Assembly: GCA_963843745.1 (NCBI GenBank)
Contig: CAWJLP010000007.1
Span: 1,612,001-1,676,000, forward strand
Reading direction: 5' to 3'
DNA length: 64,000 nucleotides
Origin: Trebonia sp963843745
Lineage (GTDB): Bacteria; Actinomycetota; Actinomycetes; Streptosporangiales; Streptosporangiaceae
A program made the position numbers and the translations under genes. Under the pieces are notes generated by a model. The model did no database searches and was not told the DNA's origin. It saw only the letters and a program-made list of their open reading frames with translations. Numbering within the stretch: the first letter of the stretch is position 1; each line of letters begins with the position of its first letter. This document shows positions 33,252 to 41,558 of this stretch, one piece after another.

Positions 33252-34895
33252 TCAGCCCGGCGGCGCCGCCGGGGATATGTCCGGCCCGCTGATCAGTTCG
33301 CCGGCGCCGAGATCGGCGATCAGTTCGTCGCGCAGGACGTACTTCTTGATCTTTCCCGACGGGGTCAGCGGGAAAGCGTCGACGATCCGCCAGTGCCGTG
33401 GCGCCTTGTGCGGGGCGAGCCGCTCGCGGCAGTAGGCGAACAGCACGTCCGGGTCCGGGGTGCGCCCGGCCGCCGGGCGCACGACCGCCGCCACCTGTTC
33501 GCCCCACACCGGATCGGGAACCCCGACCACGGCCACGTCGGCCACATCCTCGTGCTCGAAGAGCACCTGCTCGATCTCGCGTGGGTAGATGTTCTCGCCG
33601 CCGCGGATGATCATCTCCTTGAGCCGCCCGCCGATCCGGCAGTACCCGCGCTCGTCCATCGACGCCAGGTCGCCGGTGTGCAGCCAGCCCTCGGCGTCGA
33701 TCGCCGCCGCCGTAGCTTCGGGGTCGTCCAGGTAGCCGGTCATCACGTGGTACCCGCGGGTGCAGAGCTCGCCGACGACGCCGGGCGCGACGGTGTCGCC
33801 GGTCGATACGTCGATGATCTTCACCTCGGTGTGCGGCAGGGGCCGCCCGAGGGTCTCCGCCCGGTCGGCAGGGGCGTCGCCCGGCGCCGTCCCGGTGATG
33901 ACGGGCGAGGCCTCGGTCTGGGCGAAGACGATGCACAACGGCGCGCCGAACGCCGCTTCCACGCGCTTGACCAGCGCGGGCGGGACCACCGCGCCGCCGG
34001 TGAACAGCAGGCTCACCGACGACACGTCGGTCGCGGCCAGCCCCGGGTGGTCCAGCACGCCGATGTGCATGGTCGGGACGCCGATCACGCACTCCACCCG
34101 CTCCGACTCGACCAGCTCCAGCATCAGGCCAGGGTCGAACGCCGGCGGCAGGACCAGCGTCCCCCGGGTGGCGACCGCGCCGAGCACGCTCATGACGCAT
34201 CCGGCGGCATGGAACAGCGGCATGGGGCTGAGGAAGACGGTGCCCGGCGGCAGGCCGCCGCGCTCCATAGTCAGCCGGGCGTTGTTGACGATCCCGCGGT
34301 GATGCAGCACCGCGCCCTTCGGCACGCCGGTCGTGCCGGAGGTGTACTGGACCTGCGCCGGGTCAAGCGCCGTGACCGTGGGCAGGGTCTGCGCGGGCGA
34401 GCCGCTCGCCGTGAAGTCCGCCCAGTCGGCGAACGACACGACCTCGCGCAGCGCGGGCAGCCTGCCGCGGACCTCGTCGAGCAGCAGGTCCATACGGATG
34501 CCGCGGTACTCGGGAATCAGGAAGATCCCGTTCGCCTTCGACTGGCCGAGGACATGGGTCAGCTCCTGCGCCCGCAGCGCCGGGTTGACGGTGACGATCG
34601 TGATCCCGGCGAGCGCCGCGGCGAACTCGAGCATGACCCATTCGGGGATGTTGTTCGCCCAGACCGCGACGCGCTCGCCGGGCTCGAAGCGGCCGAGCAG
34701 GGCTCGCGCGGCTTGTTCTGACTGCTCGAGCAGCTCTGTGTAGGTCCAGCGCCGGCGATCCCCGTGGCGGGCCGTGCCCGCGACCAGGGCGGCCGCGCCG
34801 GGTGCCGCCGCGGCCGCCTCCCGCAGCATGTCGCCGACCGAGATATCCAGCACCGTTGACGACCGGTCCGCCGGCCAGTAAGCGACCATCGGCAT
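33252..34895 (-). CDS. Acyl-CoA synthetase (FadD-type AMP-binding enzyme)
   Basis: 547 aa. The P-loop-like YTSGTTGVPKGAVLHHRG, the GRP(L/H) adenylate motif region ETLGRPLPHTEVKI, the TGDLASMDERGY hinge and the C-terminal GKIKKYVLRDEL lysine motif mark the ANL superfamily. It activates a carboxylic acid to its CoA thioester via an acyl-AMP. It is convergent with the monooxygenase regulator (7-nt gap), so a link to alkane-derived acids is possible but not shown. The substrate is unknown. Confidence 0.9.
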   Translation of the reverse strand: MPMVAYWPADRSSTVLDISVGDMLREAAAAAPGAAALVAGTARHGDRRRWTYTELLEQSEQAARALLGRFEPGERVAVWANNIPEWVMLEFAAALAGITIVTVNPALRAQELTHVLGQSKANGIFLIPEYRGIRMDLLLDEVRGRLPALREVVSFADWADFTASGSPAQTLPTVTALDPAQVQYTSGTTGVPKGAVLHHRGIVNNARLTMERGGLPPGTVFLSPMPLFHAAGCVMSVLGAVATRGTLVLPPAFDPGLMLELVESERVECVIGVPTMHIGVLDHPGLAATDVSSVSLLFTGGAVVPPALVKRVEAAFGAPLCIVFAQTEASPVITGTAPGDAPADRAETLGRPLPHTEVKIIDVSTGDTVAPGVVGELCTRGYHVMTGYLDDPEATAAAIDAEGWLHTGDLASMDERGYCRIGGRLKEMIIRGGENIYPREIEQVLFEHEDVADVAVVGVPDPVWGEQVAAVVRPAAGRTPDPDVLFAYCRERLAPHKAPRHWRIVDAFPLTPSGKIKKYVLRDELIADLGAGELISGPDISPAAPPG

Positions 34896-35136
34896 CCCCC
34901 TGCCCTGCCGTTTTCCCGATCCACCCGCCCATATTGTGCAAGGTCCGCCCGGCGGAAGTAAACGCCGGCCCCAGCTGCCACTTTGCCCGTCGATCGCGCA
35001 AGCGGCACCGGTAGAGGCCGGGTGACTGGGCGTTGACCGGCGTAGGCCCGGCCGCCGCGTTCGGGCTTGGTGACGCTGAGGGCTGCGGGATCTGCGGGGC
35101 AGCGCCGGGCGCGGCCCGGGACCGCGCTGGACGATG

Positions 35137-35176
35137 GTGGATCGTTAGGTCCCCCTGGCGGGCCCTTTCGATCCAC
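35137..35176. repeat. Inverted repeat with 8-bp perfect arms
   Basis: GTGGATCG (35137-35144) and CGATCCAC (35169-35176) flank 24 nt containing GGTCC and GGGCCC tracts that could extend a hairpin. It is upstream of the DHFR-like promoter. It may be an operator or a small stem-loop element. Confidence 0.4.
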
Positions 35177-35261
35177 TATGTCGCCGGGTGCCCGCGCCCG
35201 ACAACGGCCCCTAGCGCGTTGCCCTATTACTACGTACCGATCGAGCGGGTCGGTCGCGCAA

Positions 35262-35290
35262 TTGACGAGCGGCCGCTTGTCCCCGATACG
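35262..35290 (+). promoter_or_regulatory. Candidate promoter of the DHFR-like gene
   Basis: TTGACG (35262-35267), a 17-nt spacer and GATACG (35285-35290) give a reasonable sigma-70-type promoter. The transcript would have a leader of about 45 nt carrying AAGGAGG at 35328-35334. Confidence 0.45.
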
Positions 35291-35339
35291 GGTTCCTGCT
35301 CGTCTCCAAGGCGAGAAAGAAATAGCCAAGGAGGCAGTG

Positions 35340-35906
35340 ATGGGCAGGGTCATCGTCATCGAGTTCGCATCCCTGGACGGAGTCATGCACGATCCCGACG
35401 GGAGTGACGGATCTCCGCAGGGCGGATGGGCGTTCCGGTACGGCCCGGCAGCGATCGCGGGTGACAAGTTCGCCCTCGGGGAGGTGCTCGACACCGGCAT
35501 CATGCTGCTCGGCCGCCGGACCTGGGAGCTGTTCGCCAAGATCTGGCCGGGCCGGGACGACCCGTTCTCGGCCAAGATGAACGCCATGCCCAAGCTCGTG
35601 GTGTCGCGTTCGCTGGAACACGCGGACAGCTGGCAGAACTCCGCCGTGCTCCGGGGCGACCTGATCACGGAGGTGCGGAAGCGCAAGCAGGCCCGGGACA
35701 TCGTGATCACGGGCAGCGCCAGCGTCGTCCACGAACTGGCGGCGCACGGCGAGATCGATGAGTACCGGTTCGTCGTGTTCCCGCTGGTGCTAGGCGAGGG
35801 CACGCGCGTCTTCCCCGGCGGCACGCCCTCCGTGAACCTGGCGCTCGTCTCGGCCCAGACCGTCGGTCCCGCTGTCCGCCTGATCTATTCCAGGGACGCT
35901 GGCTGA
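35340..35906 (+). CDS. Dihydrofolate-reductase-like (RibD C-terminal domain) protein
   Basis: 188 aa, in the YyaP/YwjB class of PF01872 proteins: VIEFASLDGVMHDP, GIMLLGRRTWELFAKIWPGRDDPF, KLVVSRSL, DIVITGSASVVHELAAHGEIDEYRFVVFPLVLGEGTRVFP (in parts). The fold binds NADPH; most members are of unknown substrate and do not replace FolA. The start at ATG 35340 is fixed by AAGGAGG five nt upstream. It is convergent with the aminotransferase (13-nt gap). Confidence 0.85.
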   Translation: MGRVIVIEFASLDGVMHDPDGSDGSPQGGWAFRYGPAAIAGDKFALGEVLDTGIMLLGRRTWELFAKIWPGRDDPFSAKMNAMPKLVVSRSLEHADSWQNSAVLRGDLITEVRKRKQARDIVITGSASVVHELAAHGEIDEYRFVVFPLVLGEGTRVFPGGTPSVNLALVSAQTVGPAVRLIYSRDAG

Positions 35907-35919
35907 CCCGCGGACGCGG

Positions 35920-37308
35920 CTAGATCTTCGTCCAGGCCTCGGTGAGGACCGACCGGAGGATCTGCTCCATCTCGTCGAAGTGCTCCTGGGTGCAGATCAG
36001 CGGCGGCGCGAGCTGGATCACCGGGTCGCCGCGGTCGTCGGCGCGGCACACCAGGCCGGCGTCGAACAGCGCGTGCGACAGGAAGCCGCGCAGCAGCCGC
36101 TCGGACTCATCGTCGTTGAACGTCTCCCTCGTGACCTTGTCCTTGACCAGCTCGATGCCGTAGAAGTAACCGGCACCGCGGACGTCGCCGACGATCGGCA
36201 GGTCGCGCAGCTTCTCCAGCGTCGCGCGGAAGCCGTCCTCGTTCGCGCGGACGTTCCCGAGGATGTTGTCATGCTCGAAGACGTCCAGGTTGGCCAGCGC
36301 CACCGCGGACGACACCGGGTGCCCGGCGAAGGTGATGCCGTGCAGGAACGTGGCGTGCCCGGTCAGGAACGGCTCGATCAGCTCGTCGCGGACGATCATC
36401 CCGCCGAGCGGGGCGTACCCCGAGGTCACGCCCTTGGCGAAGGTGATGATGTCCGGCACGTAGCCGTACCGCTCGGAGCCGAAGTAGTAGCCGAGCCGGC
36501 CGAAGGCGCAGATCACCTCGTCGGAGACGAGCAGCACGCCGTACCTGTCGCAGATCTCCCTGACCCGCTGGAAGTACCCGGGCGGCGGCGGGAAGCAGCC
36601 GCCGGAGTTCTGCACGGGCTCGAGGTACACGGCGGCCACCGAATCCGGGCCCTCGCGCAGGATCGCCCGCTCGATCTCGTCCGCCGCCCAGATCCCGAAC
36701 GTTTCCTCGTCGGCTGCGACGAAGTCGGGCGCGCGATAGAAGTTCGTGTTCGGCACCCGGACGCCGCCCGCTGGCAGCGGCTCGAAGTCGCCCTTGATCG
36801 CGGCGAGGCCGGTGACCGCCAGCGCCCCCATCGAGGTGCCGTGGTAGGCGATGTCGCGGCTGATCACCTTGTAGCGGCCAGGCTCGCCGCGCAGCTTGAA
36901 GTACTGCTTGGCCAGCTTCCAGGCCGACTCCACGGCCTCGGACCCCGAGGTGGTGAAGAACACCCGGTTCAGGTCGCCGGGCGCCAGTTCCGCCAGCCGG
37001 GCCGCCAGCTGCACCGCGGACGGGTGCGCGTAGGACCAGAGCGGGAAGTAGGCGAGTTCCGACGCCTGCTTGGACGCCGCCTCGGCGAGCTCGGTGCGGC
37101 CGTGTCCGATCATCGACACGAACAGGCCGGCCAGCCCGTCCAGGTAGCGCTTGCCCTTGTCGTCGTACACGTAAGGGCCGGATCCGCGCACGATGACCGG
37201 GATGTCGCCGTTGTTGTACGCGGACATCCGCGTGAAGTGCATCCACAGGTGCTGCTTGGCCGCGGCCTGCAGCTCTTCTGGCGAAGAAAAGGTCATCGTG
37301 TTCCCCAT
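35920..37308 (-). CDS. Class-III aminotransferase (omega-amino acid/putrescine:pyruvate type)
   Basis: 462 aa. PLP enzyme motifs are FFTTSGSEAVESAWKLA, ISRDIAYHGTSMGALA, LVSDEVICAFGRLGYYFGSE and the PLP-lysine segment IITFAKGVTSGYAPLGG. It would transfer the terminal amino group of putrescine, GABA, beta-alanine or a related omega-amine to pyruvate or 2-oxoglutarate. Its start lies inside the end of the Lrp gene (16-nt overlap), so the two form one unit, facing an aminobutyraldehyde-type dehydrogenase. Together they suggest polyamine or omega-amino acid catabolism. Confidence 0.9.
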   Translation of the reverse strand: MGNTMTFSSPEELQAAAKQHLWMHFTRMSAYNNGDIPVIVRGSGPYVYDDKGKRYLDGLAGLFVSMIGHGRTELAEAASKQASELAYFPLWSYAHPSAVQLAARLAELAPGDLNRVFFTTSGSEAVESAWKLAKQYFKLRGEPGRYKVISRDIAYHGTSMGALAVTGLAAIKGDFEPLPAGGVRVPNTNFYRAPDFVAADEETFGIWAADEIERAILREGPDSVAAVYLEPVQNSGGCFPPPPGYFQRVREICDRYGVLLVSDEVICAFGRLGYYFGSERYGYVPDIITFAKGVTSGYAPLGGMIVRDELIEPFLTGHATFLHGITFAGHPVSSAVALANLDVFEHDNILGNVRANEDGFRATLEKLRDLPIVGDVRGAGYFYGIELVKDKVTRETFNDDESERLLRGFLSHALFDAGLVCRADDRGDPVIQLAPPLICTQEHFDEMEQILRSVLTEAWTKI

Positions 37309-37781
37309 GTGTATGTTTGTTTGCGGAGCTTCAGATAGACGAGTGTCTCTGTTGATCTAACGGACGGTACCCCGCGGACCTGGCTCAGAATCTCCAGCAG
37401 GTGGTCGTCGTCCTCACAGACCACCTCCAGGAGCAGGTCGAACGACCCCGCGGTGATCACCACGTAGTCGATCTCCTCCATGGCGGCCAGGTCGTCGGCG
37501 ACCTTCTGCAGGTCGCCGTCACACTTGAGGCCGATCATGGCCTGGCGGCGGAAGCCGAGCGTGAGCGGGTCGGTCACCGCCACGATCTGCATGACCCCGG
37601 TCTCCTGGAGGCGCTGCACCCGCTGCCTGACGGCGGCCTCGGACAGGCCGACCGCCTTGCCGATCGCCGCGTAGGACTGGCGGCCGTCGACCTGCAGCTG
37701 CTCGATGATCCGCTTGGAGATGTCGTCGAGCACAACCGGTGCGGCGGGACCGCCGCGTGAAGTGTGGGCCATATGATCCAT
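37293..37781 (-). CDS. Lrp/AsnC-family regulator
   Basis: 162 aa. The winged-helix HTH (DDISKRIIEQLQVDGRQSYA, then IGKAVGLSEAAVRQRVQRL) is followed by a RAM ligand-binding domain (GSFDLLLEVVCEDDDHLLEIL). The ATG at 37781 has TACCGT 6 nt upstream and no Shine-Dalgarno, suggesting leaderless translation. It is transcribed with the aminotransferase and divergently from the aldehyde dehydrogenase, so it probably senses an amino acid or amine and controls both. Confidence 0.92.
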   Translation of the reverse strand: MDHMAHTSRGGPAAPVVLDDISKRIIEQLQVDGRQSYAAIGKAVGLSEAAVRQRVQRLQETGVMQIVAVTDPLTLGFRRQAMIGLKCDGDLQKVADDLAAMEEIDYVVITAGSFDLLLEVVCEDDDHLLEILSQVRGVPSVRSTETLVYLKLRKQTYTWGTR

Positions 37782-37797
37782 GTTGTCACGGTACGGG

Positions 37798-37850
37798 TTG
37801 ATGTCAACTGATTTCGTAGATATCAGCTATGATAGCAACTGATTCACTTG
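37798..37850. promoter_or_regulatory. Divergent promoter/operator region for the Lrp and aldehyde dehydrogenase genes
   Basis: A direct repeat CAACTGATT occurs at 37805-37813 and 37836-37844, 31 bp (about three helical turns) apart. Between them TATCA-GCTA-TGATA (37821-37834) is an inverted repeat overlapping a -10-like TATGAT (37828-37833). The region is AT-rich. These are the best candidate Lrp sites. Confidence 0.5.
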
Positions 37851-37909
37851 TTTCGGCCAACTATCTCTGCGAAGCTCGTCGCGCAGATGATCACTCACCG
37901 GAGGCTGGG

Positions 37910-39376
37910 ATGGCACAGGCACCGCTGCGGAACTTCGTGAACGGCAAGTACACCGACCCGCGCGACGGCGTGTACAGCGATGTAGTGGACCCCAGCACTG
38001 GAGAGGCGTACACCCAGGCACCGGTATCGGGCGGCGCCGACGTTGACGAGGCACTCAACGTCGCGGCCACCGCCTTCGAGACGTGGCGGGACGCCACGCC
38101 CGCCGAGCGCAGCCTGGCGATGCTCCGCTTCGCCGACGCCGTGGAGAAGCGCGCCGAGGAGATCACCCAGGTCGAGTCCAAGAACACCGGCAAACCGGTT
38201 GGCCTGACGCTGTCGGAGGAGCTGCCGCCGTCGGTCGACCAGCTGCGGTTCTTCGCCGGCGCCGCGCGGATGCTCGAGGGCTTGTCCGCGGGGGAGTACC
38301 TGAAGGACCACACCTCGATGATCAGGCGCGAGCCCATCGGGGTGTGCGCTCAGGTCACGCCCTGGAACTACCCGATGATGATGGCCGTGTGGAAGATCGG
38401 CCCGGCGCTCGCGGCGGGCAACACGGTGGTGCTCAAGCCGTCTGACACGACCCCGGCCTCGACGCTGCTGCTTGCCGAGATCGCGTCGGAGTTCTTCCCG
38501 CCCGGCGTCTTCAACGTGATCACCGGTGACCGGGACACCGGGCGTGAGCTGGTCAAGCACCCGATTCCCGCGATGGTCTCGATCACCGGCTCGGTGCGGG
38601 CCGGGACAGAGGTGGCGCGCGCCGCCGCCGACGATCTCAAGCGCGTGCACCTGGAACTCGGCGGCAAGGCGCCGGTCGTGGTCTTCGACGACGCGGACAT
38701 CGCCGCCACGGCCGAGGGCATCGCGGGCGCCGGCTACTTCAACGCCGGCCAGGACTGCACGGCCGCGACCAGGGTGCTCGCCGGCCCGGGGATCGCGGCC
38801 GACCTGACCGCGGCGCTCGCTGAGCAGGCGCGCTCCACGGTGACCGGCGGCCTGGACGTCGAAGACGCCTACTACGGCCCGCTGAACAACCCGGACCAGC
38901 TTGCCCGGGTAACCGGCTTCCTCGACCGGGTGCCCGCGCACGCCTCGGTCGACGCCGGCGGCCACGCGATTTCCGGCCCGGGGTACCTGTTCGAGCCGAC
39001 CGTCGTGTCGGGGCTCCGGCAGGACGACGAGATGGTCCAGGACGAGATCTTCGGCCCGGTCATCACGGTGCAGCGCTTCAGCGACGAGGAGGAGGCGGTC
39101 CGCTGGGCCAACGGCGTCCGCTACGGCCTGGCGTCGAGCGTCTGGACGAAGGACCACGGCCGCGCGATGCGGATGGCCAAGCGCCTCGACTTCGGCGCGG
39201 TGTGGATCAACACCCACATCCCGATCGTCGCCGAGATGCCGCACGGCGGCTTCAAGCACTCCGGGTACGGCAAGGACCTGTCGATGTACGGCTTCGAGGA
39301 CTACACCCGCATCAAGCACGTCATGAGCTACATCGGCGCGTCAGCCGGCGAGGCCGCACCGTCAGGGATACCTTGA
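37910..39376 (+). CDS. Gamma-aminobutyraldehyde-type aldehyde dehydrogenase
   Basis: 488 aa. The catalytic Cys is in FNAGQDCTAATR and the general-base Glu in LELGGKAPVVV; TPWNYPMMMAVWKIGPALAAGN (in part) and the NAD-site GSVRAGTEVA are also clear. Best resemblance is to 4-aminobutyraldehyde / aminoaldehyde dehydrogenases (PatD/PuuC type), which oxidise the aldehyde made by a diamine aminotransferase. The ATG at 37910 with CCGGAGG (37898-37904) is preferred over the open frame from 37829. The 3' end lies within a short direct duplication. Confidence 0.9.
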   Translation: MAQAPLRNFVNGKYTDPRDGVYSDVVDPSTGEAYTQAPVSGGADVDEALNVAATAFETWRDATPAERSLAMLRFADAVEKRAEEITQVESKNTGKPVGLTLSEELPPSVDQLRFFAGAARMLEGLSAGEYLKDHTSMIRREPIGVCAQVTPWNYPMMMAVWKIGPALAAGNTVVLKPSDTTPASTLLLAEIASEFFPPGVFNVITGDRDTGRELVKHPIPAMVSITGSVRAGTEVARAAADDLKRVHLELGGKAPVVVFDDADIAATAEGIAGAGYFNAGQDCTAATRVLAGPGIAADLTAALAEQARSTVTGGLDVEDAYYGPLNNPDQLARVTGFLDRVPAHASVDAGGHAISGPGYLFEPTVVSGLRQDDEMVQDEIFGPVITVQRFSDEEEAVRWANGVRYGLASSVWTKDHGRAMRMAKRLDFGAVWINTHIPIVAEMPHGGFKHSGYGKDLSMYGFEDYTRIKHVMSYIGASAGEAAPSGIP

Positions 39377-39408
39377 CGCGGAGCGACCGTCAGGGATACC
39401 TTGACGCG
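39358..39408 (+). repeat. 23-bp direct duplication spanning the aldehyde dehydrogenase stop codon
   Basis: The 23 bases at 39358-39380 (ACCGTCAGGGATACCTTGAC plus GCG), which include the TGA stop, recur exactly at 39386-39408 after 5 nt. It looks like a recent small tandem duplication by replication slippage. Confidence 0.75.
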
Positions 39409-39410
39409 CC

Positions 39411-39995
39411 TCAGGACGGCGGCGGCTGGCCGTCCTCGCGCCCGGCCGCTTCGTGGTTCTGCCCGCTGATCAGGGAGGTGACTTCCCGCGTCAAGCCAAT
39501 CGACGGGCCGCCGATCAGCTCCCACGCCCGGGCGATCCCGATCAGGAAGCAGATGATCACCAGGACCGCGATCTGGTTCACGTTGCCGGAGTCGGCTGGC
39601 TGGGCGATGATCTGCACCCCCGTGATCACCTGGACGATGAACACGACCACCAGCCCGAGCAGGAACACCGCGTCGCGCGCCGTGGCCCAGCGGGCGTGGC
39701 GCACGCGCCACAGTGACAGCAGCGCGGCCGCCACGAACATGAGGCCGAGGACCCCGACGATCACCGCGGTCAACCCGATCTTCCGGCCGGGAATCAGTGC
39801 AAACAGCGAGATGACGAGCGCGTTGAGGAAGGCGGTCAGCGCCGCGGACGCGCGTACGCGGTGCAGCTGGGCCTCGTGGCCCTGCCGCGCCAGCCGCGGC
39901 GCGGAGACCGAGATCGCGACGAACAGCAGCCCGATCAGCGCGCCGGCCACCCCGCCGCCCGCCAGGAAGAAGTCATGGGTCTGCTCAGGTACCAC
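39411..39995 (-). CDS. Five-helix membrane protein, function unknown
   Basis: 194 aa with hydrophobic segments near 10-32, 52-70, 75-97, 108-130 and 140-160, and a charged C-terminal tail ending EDGQPPPS. The N-terminus FFLAGGGVAGALIGLLFVAISVSAPRL (in part) is typical of a common actinobacterial membrane-protein family of unknown function. No catalytic or transport motif is visible. Confidence 0.6.
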   Translation of the reverse strand: MVPEQTHDFFLAGGGVAGALIGLLFVAISVSAPRLARQGHEAQLHRVRASAALTAFLNALVISLFALIPGRKIGLTAVIVGVLGLMFVAAALLSLWRVRHARWATARDAVFLLGLVVVFIVQVITGVQIIAQPADSGNVNQIAVLVIICFLIGIARAWELIGGPSIGLTREVTSLISGQNHEAAGREDGQPPPS

Positions 39996-40060
39996 CCGAC
40001 GATCTTCCCAGCCCCGGCCTGTCCCGGCCAGCAGCCTCTCAGATCTCGGCGATACGGGAC

Positions 40061-40090
40061 CCGAGTCGCCACTGGTCCGTTCCGGATAAC
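40061..40090 (-). repeat. Dispersed repeat, copy e
   Basis: On the plus strand CCGAGTCGCCACTGGTCCGT is followed by TCCGGATAAC; the reverse complement matches copies c and d. It ends 5 nt before the stop of the epimerase gene at 40095. Confidence 0.6.
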
Positions 40091-40094
40091 TGAA

Positions 40095-41072
40095 TTACTG
40101 CTCCGCGATGTAGCGGTTGATGATGGAGTCAATGTCCGGGTCCGGGGTCAGCCCGAGCCGGGCGGCGCGGTCCGCCTGCACGCGCGTGGGCCAGCCGAGC
40201 ACGATCTTGGCGACCACCGGGTCTTCCACCCAGTCGATGAGGGCGCTGACCTCGGGGCCGGCGATCCGTTCCAGGGCGGCGGCCATCTCGGCGGCGGTCG
40301 TCGTGAGGCACGGCATGGTGACGGCCGTGTTGTCACCCCACTCCTCGTCGGTGGCGGTGGCCGCGCGGATCAGCGCGGCGACGGCCTTAGCGGGGGAGGC
40401 GAGCCCGGCCGCCGTCTCCGGCGGGACAGGGACGACGGCGCGGACTCCCGCCAGCGGTTCCCTGATGATGCCGGACAGGAAGCTGGACGCGGCCGTGTTG
40501 GGGCGGCCGGCGCGGACCGAGACCGTCGCCAGCCGCATCGCGCGGCCGTGCAGGAAGCCCTTGCGGGTGTAGTCGGCGAGCAGCAGCTCGAGCATCGCCT
40601 TCTGCGTGCCGTAGCTGGTCTGCGGGTTGGGCGGCGTCTGATCCACGATCACCGGCGGCATCGGGTGCTCCGCGGAGCCGCCAAACACCGCGTATGAGCT
40701 CGTGAACACCACCACCGGCGCGGTGCCGAGCGTCCGGCAGGCCGCGAGCACCGCTTCGGTGCCGCGCAGGTTCGCGCTCAGGCCCAGGTCGAAGTCGGCC
40801 TCGGACTCGCCGCTGACCGCGGCGGCCAGGTGGAAGATCACGTCGGCCCCGGCGAGCATCTCCGGGGTCACCTCGGTGATCTCGCTGCGGATCGCCGTCA
40901 CCCGGTCGTCGGCGGCCAGGTCGTCGGGGACCGGAACCCGGTCGATGAGCGTCACCGTGGACAGCGGCTGCGGCGCAGCGCCCGCCGCGCTCAGCGTGCC
41001 CGTCTTCAGCAGTTCCCTGGCCAGCCGCGCCCCGACGAATCCGGCGCCGCCGGTCACCACAATCCGCACCAT
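40095..41072 (-). CDS. denD: NAD-dependent epimerase/dehydrogenase (D-erythronate dehydrogenase-like)
   Basis: About 325 aa, an extended SDR: VTGGAGFVGARLARELL, FHLAAAVSGESEADFDLG, the catalytic YGTQKAM (YxxxK) with Ser in FTSSYAVFGG, and a C-terminal DPDIDSIINRYIAEQ. The combination with SGESEADFDLGL and RPNTAASSFLSGIIREPLAG (in part) is characteristic of the DenD family, which oxidises the C2-OH of D-erythronate. The start is ATG 41072 behind GGAGG. No otnI/denK-type partner genes are nearby, so the symbol is provisional. Confidence 0.75.
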   Translation of the reverse strand: MVRIVVTGGAGFVGARLARELLKTGTLSAAGAAPQPLSTVTLIDRVPVPDDLAADDRVTAIRSEITEVTPEMLAGADVIFHLAAAVSGESEADFDLGLSANLRGTEAVLAACRTLGTAPVVVFTSSYAVFGGSAEHPMPPVIVDQTPPNPQTSYGTQKAMLELLLADYTRKGFLHGRAMRLATVSVRAGRPNTAASSFLSGIIREPLAGVRAVVPVPPETAAGLASPAKAVAALIRAATATDEEWGDNTAVTMPCLTTTAAEMAAALERIAGPEVSALIDWVEDPVVAKIVLGWPTRVQADRAARLGLTPDPDIDSIINRYIAEQ

Positions 41073-41140
41073 GTCGCCTCCGCGCACGAGCCTAGCCATA
41101 AGGTGGGTGAGTCGCGTAGCCAGACGAAGGGGAGAGCGAG

Positions 41141-41512
41141 ATGGACGCAGGCAAGCCGGAGGTCGACTTCCCCGGGGGCGAGCCGCCCACGAAGCTGGAG
41201 ATCACCGACATCTGGGAAGGCGAGGGCAAGGTCGCGAGCGCTGGCGACACCGTCCAGGTGAACTACGTCGGGGTCGCCTACTCGACCGGCGAGGAGTTCG
41301 ACGCGAGCTGGAACCGCGGCGAGCCGTTTAGCTTCAGGCTGGGCGCCGGGAAGGTCATCGCGGGCTGGGACCAGGGCATCCAGGGGATGAAGGTCGGCGG
41401 CCGGCGGCAGCTGATCATCCCGCCGGACCTGGCCTACGGGAACCGGGGCGCCGGGAACGTGATCAAGCCGGGCGAGACGCTCATCTTCGTCTGCGACCTG
41501 GTGTCCGCCTGA
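41141..41512 (+). CDS. FKBP-type peptidyl-prolyl isomerase
   Basis: 123 aa, a single cytoplasmic FKBP domain: VQVNYVGVAYSTGEEFDASW, FRLGAGKVIAGWDQGIQGMK (in part), GGRRQLIIPPDLAYGNRGAG, LIFVCDLVSA. It catalyses cis/trans proline isomerisation in protein folding. The ATG at 41141 follows GGGGAGAGCGAG. Confidence 0.95.
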   Translation: MDAGKPEVDFPGGEPPTKLEITDIWEGEGKVASAGDTVQVNYVGVAYSTGEEFDASWNRGEPFSFRLGAGKVIAGWDQGIQGMKVGGRRQLIIPPDLAYGNRGAGNVIKPGETLIFVCDLVSA

Positions 41513-41558
41513 ACCGCGAGAACACGCGTTAGGCCCTCCTAGGGCGCACGACGACGTC

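Larger units (their letters stand above)
34896..35339. other. 444-bp divergent intergenic region with a promoter and an inverted repeat
   Basis: It lies between the divergent acyl-CoA synthetase and DHFR-like genes. It contains an inverted repeat (35137-35176) and a sigma-70-like promoter (35262-35290). The open frames that cross it have no coding character or ribosome-binding site. Nothing else is recognisable. Confidence 0.6.

Noticed and set aside
35067..35339. 91-residue N-terminal extension of the DHFR-like protein
   Set aside because: It crosses the promoter and inverted repeat; ATG 35340 has a strong ribosome-binding site and begins the domain.
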